Shown in pieces: positions 17,850 through 24,891 of a stretch of 64,000 nt of DNA; the stretch's first letter is position 1; every line of letters begins with the position of its first letter. The DNA lies in assembly GCF_030651625.1 (NCBI RefSeq), contig NZ_JAUSCF010000024.1, positions 248,001 through 312,000 of the forward strand, written 5' to 3'. Made by a program: the position numbers and the translations under genes. The notes beneath the pieces were generated by a model. It did not search any database, was not told the origin of the DNA, and saw only the letters and a list, made by a program, of their open reading frames with translations. The DNA comes from Hydrogenophaga sp. Its GTDB lineage: Bacteria; Pseudomonadota; Gammaproteobacteria; Burkholderiales; Burkholderiaceae_C.

Positions 17850-18809
17850 ATGGCCAACCTGCTCAACGAACAATGGCCGATGCTGCTGCTGGTGTTTCTG
17901 GCGGTGACGGGCATCACCCTCGGACTTACCATGTGGCTTAACCGCCGGGCCGGGGTGCAGCAGCGCCTGGACCAGGTGGGTTCGGTGGGGTTGCGCAGCC
18001 CCGGCCTGGAAGGCAGAGCCGAATGGCATGCCAAGGTGGTCAAGGCCGTGGGGCCGGTGGCCAAACTGTCGGCGCCCAAGGAAGGCTGGGAGGGCTCCAG
18101 CCTGCGGGTGCGCTTCATGCAGTCCGGGCTGCGCGAGAAAAGCTGGCCCGCGCTGTACTTTGCGGGCAAGACGGTGCTGGCACTGGGCCTGCCCGGTCTG
18201 TTCCTCATGTTCACCGGCCTGGCATCGGTGCAGCTCAGCACCAACACGCACCTGCTGTTGCTGCTGCTGCTGGCGGCGATTGGCTACTACCTGCCCAATG
18301 GCATCCTGGCGCGCTTGGTGGCTTCGCGCAAGAACGAGCTGCAGGATGCGCTGCCCGACGCGCTGGACCTGATGACCGTGTGTGTGGAGGCCGGCCTGGG
18401 GCTGGACGCAGCGATGAACCGGGCCGCCAGCGAGATCGGCATGCGCAGCCAGGCACTGGAGGACGAACTGGGTCTGGTGGCGCTGGAGCTGCGCATGGGC
18501 GTCAAGCGTGAAGTGGCGCTGCGCAACCTGGCCCTGCGCACCGGCGTCGACGACATTGCTTCGTTCGTCGCCATGATCGTGCAGGCCGACCGTTTCGGCA
18601 CCAACGTGGCCGAGGCGCTGCGCATCCAGGGCGAGACCATGCGGGTTCACCGGCGCCTGCGCGCCGAAGAGCGCGCGGCGAAGATTCCGCTGAAGCTGCT
18701 GTTCCCGCTGATCTTCTTCATCTTTCCATCGCTGATGCTGGTGCTCATGGGGCCCGCCATGATCAGCATCTACCGGGTGCTGTTGCCCACCATGGGTGGC
18801 AATGGTTGA
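17850..18809 (+). CDS. tadC: Tad inner-membrane platform protein TadC
   Basis: This 319 aa T2SSF-domain protein is the partner of TadB. It has an N-terminal helix, a hydrophobic pair near 105-150, then LPDALDLMTVCVEAGLGLDAA, FVAMIVQADRFGTNVAEALR and a C-terminal helix pair. The shared core with TadB reflects ancient duplication. It is 3 nt after tadB and 22 nt before tadD. Confidence 0.94.
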   Translation: MANLLNEQWPMLLLVFLAVTGITLGLTMWLNRRAGVQQRLDQVGSVGLRSPGLEGRAEWHAKVVKAVGPVAKLSAPKEGWEGSSLRVRFMQSGLREKSWPALYFAGKTVLALGLPGLFLMFTGLASVQLSTNTHLLLLLLLAAIGYYLPNGILARLVASRKNELQDALPDALDLMTVCVEAGLGLDAAMNRAASEIGMRSQALEDELGLVALELRMGVKREVALRNLALRTGVDDIASFVAMIVQADRFGTNVAEALRIQGETMRVHRRLRAEERAAKIPLKLLFPLIFFIFPSLMLVLMGPAMISIYRVLLPTMGGNG

Positions 18810-18831
18810 TCGCTGAACCAGGAGTAACGAC

Positions 18832-20178
18832 ATGAGACTCACGACGACGGTTTCCTTGCTGGCGCTCGCCGGCCTGATGGGGTGTTCCACTGTGGGGTCC
18901 GATATGCGGATCGAACCGGTGATGCGCATCGGGCCAACCCCGGTGCTCAAGCCCCAGCTGTCGGTGTCGGAGAGCATGTATGCGATGGCCCGGCTGGCGC
19001 ACGATCAGGGGCAACTGGCGACCGCCGCCCAGCGCTACCGGCGCGCGCTCGAGATGAAACCAGACCACGTGGGCGCGCTCAACGGGCTGGGCGTGATCCT
19101 GGCGCAGGACGGCCGCACCGCCGAGGCGCTGGAGCTGCTGGTTCGCGCGCGCGACCTGGCGCCCGGGGCAGGTCACATTCACAACAACCTGGGCTACATC
19201 CTGCTGCGCGAAAACCGATTCGACGAAGCACAGGTGGCTCTGCGCATGGCGCGCGAGTTGCTGCCAGAGAGCCAGCAGACACTGCGCAACCTGGCCCTGC
19301 TGGAGAAGGCGCGCAACGAGGGGGCGAGCCAGCCGACGCAGGGGGTAGTGACTCAAGTTCAAGGCCAGACTCAGCAACAACTTCAGACACAGGACACTGC
19401 CGGTGGCGCTGTGGTGGCCGACTCGGCGCAGATCGTCTCGGTGGCGCCGCAGGTGTTCGAGTTGCGGCCAGCGGGTAGCGAGCGGGGCGTGGCGTCGGCC
19501 GTTGCGCCGGTGGCTGCGCTGATCCAGGCGCCTGCGGTCGCGGTGGTTGCCGCGCCGCTTCCGGTGCAGCCACCCGAACCGACGGGCGTGGCACCCACAG
19601 CCCAGATCGTGCCGGGCCTTGAGCCCTCGGTGATGGTGCTGCAGGTGGTTGACAACGCCATGCCGCCATCGCCCGACACGCCGGTCTCGGTCGTTGCAGC
19701 CCCCGGGGCGGTGCGCGAGGTCGCGAAGGTCGAGCCCTTGCCGACCCCGGACACCGGCTACCGTCTGGTGCTCAGCCGCGAGCTGGCCCTTCAGCAGGGG
19801 CCATTCGCTATCTGGACCGACATCCGCGGGGTCAAGCTGGAAATTGCCAATGGGGCGGGCGTGGTGCGGCTGGCCCGCCGCACCGCCGACCGGCTGGCAC
19901 AGGAGGGTGTGGTCACGGCCCGCCTGACCAACGCCAGGCCGTACCGGCAACGTCACACCCAGATCGAATACGCGCCGGGCCAGGAAGCCGCGGTTCAGGC
20001 GCTGGCCGCGCGCCTGCCATTGCCGGTGGATCTGGTGCCCGTGTCCCGGCTGGACCGTGAGATGACCCTGCGCCTGGTGTTGGGCCAGGACGCCCTGGGG
20101 CGGACCATCGCGGCCTGGCTCGATGGGAACGCGCCGCAGCTGGCGCAACAAACGGCAATCACCGGTCCCGCTGGCTGA
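18832..20178 (+). CDS. tadD: TPR lipoprotein TadD with LytR_C-like C-terminal domain
   Basis: This 448 aa protein has a lipoprotein signal (LAGLMGCST, Cys near 18) and TPR repeats at about 40-165 (AQRYRRALEMKPDHVGALN, HIHNNLGYILLRENRFDEA). A long Ala/Pro/Val linker (about 170-300) leads to a C-terminal domain from about 325 with LEIANGAGVVRLARRTADRL and HTQIEYAPG, resembling the LytR_C/CpsA C-terminal fold. TadD is a pilotin-like protein needed for secretin function. The extra domain is not part of the short canonical TadD. The operon ends with an intrinsic terminator 60 nt downstream. Confidence 0.88.
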   Translation: MRLTTTVSLLALAGLMGCSTVGSDMRIEPVMRIGPTPVLKPQLSVSESMYAMARLAHDQGQLATAAQRYRRALEMKPDHVGALNGLGVILAQDGRTAEALELLVRARDLAPGAGHIHNNLGYILLRENRFDEAQVALRMARELLPESQQTLRNLALLEKARNEGASQPTQGVVTQVQGQTQQQLQTQDTAGGAVVADSAQIVSVAPQVFELRPAGSERGVASAVAPVAALIQAPAVAVVAAPLPVQPPEPTGVAPTAQIVPGLEPSVMVLQVVDNAMPPSPDTPVSVVAAPGAVREVAKVEPLPTPDTGYRLVLSRELALQQGPFAIWTDIRGVKLEIANGAGVVRLARRTADRLAQEGVVTARLTNARPYRQRHTQIEYAPGQEAAVQALAARLPLPVDLVPVSRLDREMTLRLVLGQDALGRTIAAWLDGNAPQLAQQTAITGPAG

Positions 20179-20237
20179 CGCGCTTCCCGTTGCCCTGGCC
20201 CGCCTATGGCAAACTGGCCGGCCCTTGAGCAATCAGT

Positions 20238-20260
20238 GGCGCCGGAAGGCGCTTTTTTTT
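20238..20260 (+). terminator. Rho-independent terminator of the Tad operon
   Basis: The stem GCGCC/GGCGC closes a GGAA tetraloop (20239-20252) and is followed by eight T (20253-20260). It lies 60 nt after the tadD stop and before the DHA2 transporter gene, so it closes the 13.6 kb Tad transcription unit. Confidence 0.9.
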
Positions 20261-20329
20261 CTTCATGCAGACAATCATCGCGAAGGTCGCGAAGGAACCC
20301 AGGCCGGACCCGGTTGCCGAGGCCCACGG

Positions 20330-21712
20330 TTGACCCCGCCCGACGGCTTGCCCTCCCCCGAACGGGGCCGCGCCGTTCTGGTGATCGTGCTGGGCATCGC
20401 CATGGCGGTGATGGACGGCAGCATTGTCAACCTGGCGCTGCCCGGCATAGCCCGCGAGCTCAATGCTGGCGCGTCGCAAGCCATCTGGGTGGTTAACGCC
20501 TACCAGATCGCCTCGCTGGTGATGCTGCTGCCTCTCGCGGCGCTGGGCGACCGCCTGGGCTACCGGCGCGTCTACCTGGTGGGCATGGCGCTGTTCGTGC
20601 TCGCGTCTGTCGGCGCCATGCTGGCGACCTCGTTGGCCACACTGACGGCCGCGCGTGCACTGCAGGTCCTGGGCGCGGCCGGCATCATGAGCGTGAACGC
20701 CGCGCTGGTGCGCCTGATCTACCCGAGCGCGCGGCTGGGTCGCGGCATCGCCGTCAACTCGATGGTGGTGGCCACCTCGGCCATGGCCGGCCCGGCTGTG
20801 GCGGCCAGCATCCTGTCCGTGGCCTCATGGCCGTGGCTGTTCGCAATGAACGTGCCGCTGGGCCTGCTCACCCTCTGGATGGGACGTCGCGCGCTGCCAT
20901 TCAACTCGCCACGCACGGGCACCGCGCCGCGGTTTTCTCTGGTCGATGTGCTGCTCAATGTGCTCATGTTCACGCTGGTGTTTGTCGGTGCAGACCAGTT
21001 GGGTGTACGCGGCGGTGACGCGGCTCACACCACCCCGGTGCTGGGCTGGAGCCTGCTGGCCGCCGGTGTGCTCGTGGGGGCGGTGTACCTTCGCCGCCAG
21101 TGGCACCTGGCCGCGCCCATGTTCCCGCTGGACTTGCTGCGCATGCCCGTGTTTGCGCTGTCCATGGGTTCATCGGTCGGCGCCTTCTGCGCGCAGATGC
21201 TGGCCCTGCTCAGCCTGCCGTTCCTGCTGCTGGAAGTGCAAGGCCGCTCGCACATGGAAGCCGGGCTGATCATGATGGCGTGGCCCATGGCGACCGCGCT
21301 CACCGCGCCCATCGCAGGGCGCCTGATCGGCCGCTACCCTGACGGCTTGCTGGGCGGCGTCGGCATGCTGGTGTTCGCCACCGGCCTTCTGCTGGTGGGC
21401 CTGCGGCCCGAACATGCCACGGTTGTGGACATGGCCTGGCGCCTGTCGCTGTGCGGCGCAGGCTTCGCGCTGTTCCAGTCACCCAACAACCACACGATCG
21501 TGACCACGGCGCCCCTGCACCGCAGCGGCGCGGCCAGCGGCATGCTGGGTACGGCACGCCTCACCGGGCAGACGATAGGGGCGGTGATGCTTGCCGCTAT
21601 TTACGGGGTGTGGAACCAGCACGATGGCCAGGGCGAGACGGTGGCGCTGTGTGTGGCGGCGGGGTGTGCGCTGCTGGCGGGGTTAAGCAGTTCTTTGCGG
21701 GTGCGGCATTGA
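20330..21712 (+). CDS. DHA2-type MFS exporter (14 TM)
   Basis: This 460 aa inner-membrane transporter has about 14 hydrophobic segments. The TTG at 20330 is chosen as start: the codons after it (TPPDGLPSPERGRAVL) are also found, again behind a TTG, in the pseudogene at 5698, and they precede TM1 (VIVLGIAMAVMDGSIVNLAL). Family motifs seen are AYQIASLVMLLPLAALGDRLGYRRV, the loop after TM2, and RALQVLGAAGIMSVNAALVRLIYP. Members export drugs, dyes or siderophores by proton antiport. It stands alone behind the Tad terminator. Substrate unknown. Confidence 0.88.
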   Translation: MTPPDGLPSPERGRAVLVIVLGIAMAVMDGSIVNLALPGIARELNAGASQAIWVVNAYQIASLVMLLPLAALGDRLGYRRVYLVGMALFVLASVGAMLATSLATLTAARALQVLGAAGIMSVNAALVRLIYPSARLGRGIAVNSMVVATSAMAGPAVAASILSVASWPWLFAMNVPLGLLTLWMGRRALPFNSPRTGTAPRFSLVDVLLNVLMFTLVFVGADQLGVRGGDAAHTTPVLGWSLLAAGVLVGAVYLRRQWHLAAPMFPLDLLRMPVFALSMGSSVGAFCAQMLALLSLPFLLLEVQGRSHMEAGLIMMAWPMATALTAPIAGRLIGRYPDGLLGGVGMLVFATGLLLVGLRPEHATVVDMAWRLSLCGAGFALFQSPNNHTIVTTAPLHRSGAASGMLGTARLTGQTIGAVMLAAIYGVWNQHDGQGETVALCVAAGCALLAGLSSSLRVRH

Positions 21713-21834
21713 GGACCAGGCGCTCGGTAGGACTTGGCAACGCCGGAGGCGACTGAACAAATCACCTGAACCTTGCAGACTGCTTCTGCACCCCGTAGCA
21801 TGACTCTCAAGTTTTCAGGGACTTGAACATCGAT

Positions 21835-22194
21835 ATGTCTCCGAGCTTCTTCACGCGTTTGGCCGCACAAATGTTCCCCCATCGCTGGTGGTTTCTTGGG
21901 ATTTCGGTGGTAGGCATGGCGTTGCTGCTGGTTTCGTTTTCCATAGGGTCGGAGCGGGTGGTAACGGTGGTCGGTGCACTCGCTGGGCCGATCGCTTTTG
22001 CGCCGTGGGCATTGCTTTGCGTATGTGTCTGGTTCCATCCTGAGCGTGGTAATTTGCAGTCGAATAGCAAGATCGTCGGCAGGCTGCCAAATGCAGTTCA
22101 GGTCGGTATTCGTTGGTATGCCTCTCTCTTTCTCGCCGTGTTTTTCTTGGTTGGAGCCGTTGGTTGGCCAGCGATTTCATTGGCGATGCCATGA
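21835..22194 (+). CDS. Small membrane protein of unknown function
   Basis: This 119 aa product (ATG at 21835; a TTG at 21823 is possible) has three hydrophobic segments: WWFLGISVVGMALLLVSFSI near 20-39, VVTVVGALAGPIAFAPWALLCVCVWF near 45-70, and YASLFLAVFFLVGAVGWPAISLA at the end. I do not recognise a family. The codon composition is less GC-rich than that of neighbours. The topology makes a real gene likely, but no strong ribosome site is visible. Confidence 0.55.
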   Translation: MSPSFFTRLAAQMFPHRWWFLGISVVGMALLLVSFSIGSERVVTVVGALAGPIAFAPWALLCVCVWFHPERGNLQSNSKIVGRLPNAVQVGIRWYASLFLAVFFLVGAVGWPAISLAMP

Positions 22195-22239
22195 GTGACC
22201 TATCCAAGTGGGCCTTCCCCGGTTGTTGACGCCAGTGGA

Positions 22240-22767
22240 TCAGGGGGCCTCCCCCAGTTTGAACAAGTTCATTTCCTTCCATCGGCCCGTAGAGTTTTCA
22301 AGCAACACCACGGACGTGCATGCGGTGGCCTTGATCTGCCCAGCCGCGCGCAACTTCTCCTCAAGCTCAAGCGCCGCCAAGCTTGCACGCTCCGCGTCCC
22401 CATCCGCCACCGTCAGATGGGGAATCACCTCCGCATGCTCACCGCCATATGGAGGAAACTCTGGAAACACGCGAACCAGTGCTGCTGTCATCGCGACGAA
22501 GGGTGCTGAAGGCGCAGGTGCCAGGTAGGTGGTGGTCGGAAAGCGTCCCACCCGCCTCAGCGTGAACTCGAAGGACGGGACTTCCATCAAGGCTTCCTGC
22601 GCTTTGGCCAGTACGGCGGGCGTGACGTGTGCAGGGTCCATGAACGGGACCAAGATGCTGATGTGCGGGGGCACGCCAAGCTTCACCGTTGGGTCAAAAC
22701 GCTCGCGCAGTTCAGCGACAAGGCTTTCTGCTGAAGGCACCAGAACGGCAAACGCAGTGGTGGGCAT
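22240..22767 (-). CDS. 2'-5' RNA ligase / cyclic phosphodiesterase family protein
   Basis: This 175 aa protein of the 2H phosphoesterase superfamily has both HxT/S motifs: PPHISILVPF near residue 35 and IPHLTVADG near 117, spaced as in the family, with the expected beta strands before each. Members act on 2',3'-cyclic phosphates or 2'-5' linkages in RNA or nucleotides. It is convergent with the small membrane protein gene (gap 45 nt) and divergent from the flavoprotein gene. The substrate is unknown. Confidence 0.85.
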   Translation of the reverse strand: MPTTAFAVLVPSAESLVAELRERFDPTVKLGVPPHISILVPFMDPAHVTPAVLAKAQEALMEVPSFEFTLRRVGRFPTTTYLAPAPSAPFVAMTAALVRVFPEFPPYGGEHAEVIPHLTVADGDAERASLAALELEEKLRAAGQIKATACTSVVLLENSTGRWKEMNLFKLGEAP

Positions 22768-22896
22768 GGTGCTAGGTGGTGATTGATTGCGGGGAGGCAG
22801 GCCTGCTTGCTCCGCCCGGCGTCATGGTAGTCCAGTGACCCCACGCGCATGATGGCGCGCGGCTCACATCGGGTTGCAATTCGCATGTTCGCATTG

Positions 22897-22909
22897 GTTC
22901 ATGATGAAC
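22897..22909. promoter_or_regulatory. Palindrome upstream of the flavoprotein gene
   Basis: GTTCAT-G-ATGAAC is a perfect inverted repeat with 6-nt arms, about 90 bp before the flavoprotein start, flanked by two CGCATGT segments (near 22882 and 22909). It could be an operator for that gene or for the divergent 2H phosphoesterase gene. Function is inferred from symmetry and position only. Confidence 0.25.
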
Positions 22910-22999
22910 GCATGTCGCCAACAAACGGGATCGTGCGTGCGTGTCACGGTGCATGCAGCACAACCAGGCGGTTTCGATGAAAGCAAAGGAGGTCGCTTC

Positions 23000-24400
23000 A
23001 TGACAACCGATACATTCGACGCGATCGTCATTGGCGCCGGCCAGGCTGGCCCGTCGCTGGCCGCCAAGCTGGTGGCGCAGGGCAGCAAGGTGGCGCTGGT
23101 GGAGTCGCGTGAGTTGGGCGGCACCTGTGTCAACCGAGGCTGCACGCCCACCAAGACCTTGCGCAAGTCGGCCCGGGTGGCACACCTCGCGCGGCGGGCG
23201 GCGGAGTTTGGTGTGGAGGTGGGCCCGGTTCAGGTCAACTTCGGGGTGGCCATGCAGCGCATGCACAAGCGCGTGGACGATTCGCGGGCAGGCCTTGAGG
23301 CGTGGCTGGGCGGGCTGGATGGGCTCACCATCGTCAAGGAGCATGGCAGGCTGGCGGGCCGCGCGGGCGACAGTTTCATCGTGGAAGCTGGCTCGCACAC
23401 ACTGCACACCCCCAAGGTCTTTCTGAACACCGGCACGCGGGCCTTCATGCCGCCTATTCCTGGTCTGGAAGAAACGCCCCATCTGGACAACGACAGTCTA
23501 CTGAAGTTGCGGGAATTGCCGCGCAAGCTGGTGATCATCGGTGGTGGCTACATCAGTCTGGAGATGGGACAGATTTTCCGGCGTCTGGGCAGCGAGGTGG
23601 GCATCATCGAAATCGGGCCACGGCTCACTTCGCGGGAAGACGAAGATGTGTCTGAGGCCATCGCCGAGATGCTGCGGGCCGAAGGCATTGAGCTGCAACT
23701 GGGTGTGGAGATATCGCGGGTGTCGCCCGGCAAGACCGGAGACGGTGCCCGCGTGGAGATGGCTGACGGTCGCATCATTGAAGGCAGCCATTTGCTGGTG
23801 GCGGTGGGGCGCAAGCCCAACACCGATGACCTGGGGTTGAAGTCCGTTGATCTCAAGACCAACAAGCGCGGCTACCTGTTGACCAACGACCGGCTGGAGA
23901 CGGATGTGCCAGGCATCTGGGCGCTGGGCGACATCAACCAGCGCGGCGCCTTCACCCACACCAGCTACCACGATCACGACATCGTGGGCGAGAACCTGGC
24001 AGGCGGGCAGCGCAGCGCCGACGCGCGCAACACCATTTACGCCATGTTCACCGACCCGCCGCTGGCCCATGTGGGCCTGTATGAAGCCGACACGAAGCGC
24101 TTGTTAGCAGAAGGGCGGCGCATCAGCCAGGCCGTGCACGCGATGAAGGATGTGAGCCGCGCCAAGGAGGAAAGCGAAACCACCGGCCTCATCAAGCTGC
24201 TGATCGACGAAGACAGCGGGCATTTCCTCGGCGCCACCATGCTCGGCATGGCGGCCGACGAAGTGATCCAGGCCATCGGCCTGGTCATGGCCAGCGAGGG
24301 AAGCTGGCGACAGGTGCGTGAAGCGCTGCCGGTGCATCCCACCGTGACCGAGTTCCTGCCCACGATCATCGATGCCCGCAAGCCGCTTGAAGCTGCGTGA
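23000..24400 (+). CDS. Class I pyridine nucleotide-disulfide oxidoreductase (mercuric reductase-like)
   Basis: This 466 aa flavoprotein starts at ATG 23000, 7 nt after AAAGGAGG. It has the FAD P-loop VIGAGQAGPS, the redox disulfide GGTCVNRGCTPTKT, the NAD(P)H site VIIGGGYISLEMG, the second FAD motif GIWALGDI and the C-terminal dimer domain with HPTVTE, whose His and Glu form the usual base pair. The fold matches mercuric reductase and dihydrolipoamide dehydrogenase. There is no N-terminal HMA domain and no C-terminal vicinal Cys pair of MerA, so mercury reduction is unlikely. It is monocistronic; its electron acceptor is unknown. Confidence 0.88.
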   Translation: MTTDTFDAIVIGAGQAGPSLAAKLVAQGSKVALVESRELGGTCVNRGCTPTKTLRKSARVAHLARRAAEFGVEVGPVQVNFGVAMQRMHKRVDDSRAGLEAWLGGLDGLTIVKEHGRLAGRAGDSFIVEAGSHTLHTPKVFLNTGTRAFMPPIPGLEETPHLDNDSLLKLRELPRKLVIIGGGYISLEMGQIFRRLGSEVGIIEIGPRLTSREDEDVSEAIAEMLRAEGIELQLGVEISRVSPGKTGDGARVEMADGRIIEGSHLLVAVGRKPNTDDLGLKSVDLKTNKRGYLLTNDRLETDVPGIWALGDINQRGAFTHTSYHDHDIVGENLAGGQRSADARNTIYAMFTDPPLAHVGLYEADTKRLLAEGRRISQAVHAMKDVSRAKEESETTGLIKLLIDEDSGHFLGATMLGMAADEVIQAIGLVMASEGSWRQVREALPVHPTVTEFLPTIIDARKPLEAA

Positions 24401-24474
24401 CGCAAGTTGCTCAGGGACTTTGTGAAACGCTCTCCAAAAAAGAGACGCATCACGCCCAACAGGTTACGGATCGT

Positions 24475-24666
24475 TCAGATTTTTGGGTTCTTCGGTGTGT
24501 CCGTCGTGGGCTTGCCGTCGTCATCCAGATTCGTGTTCGGCTTGACGGCCGGCGAACCAGCGCCTGGAGCGTCGTCGACGTTGGCCTCTACCAGATTCCG
24601 TGATTCATCAACCTCGTCAGTTGAGTGCTTGGATGGCTCAATGTGGGCCGTTTTCTCGTTGGACAT
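24475..24666 (-). CDS. Small acidic, probably disordered protein
   Basis: This 63 aa product has an AAGGA ribosome site 9 nt before its ATG and lies convergently after the flavoprotein gene. It is rich in Asp, Glu, Asn, Pro and Thr, has no hydrophobic stretch and no Cys, and contains a SAVKPNTNLDDDGKP-like segment, so it is likely unstructured. I recognise no family. The lack of Ala/Arg/Gly bias typical of antisense shadow frames in this genome supports a true gene. Confidence 0.5.
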   Translation of the reverse strand: MSNEKTAHIEPSKHSTDEVDESRNLVEANVDDAPGAGSPAVKPNTNLDDDGKPTTDTPKNPKI

Positions 24667-24891
24667 GGCGTTTTCCTTCGGTTTGGGGGCGCGACATTTG
24701 GCAGCTCTCCATTTCGCTTCCGTTGACCAGCGTCTTCAGAAGCTGCGACAAGAAAGCACATCGCCAATCGCAGAGCCCTTATTCAGTCAGGTTTCAGGCC
24801 GCCTGTCCGTTCGCCAGCGAACCATCTGGGAACCTGCAGCAACTCCGCCTGTGGCAAACTGGCGCGCTTCTTGTTTCCACATCGACGGTGC

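Noticed and set aside
23000-24400. Mercuric reductase merA and a mercury resistance locus
   Set aside because: No HMA domain, no C-terminal vicinal cysteines and no merR/merT/merP neighbours. A general flavoprotein disulfide reductase is safer.
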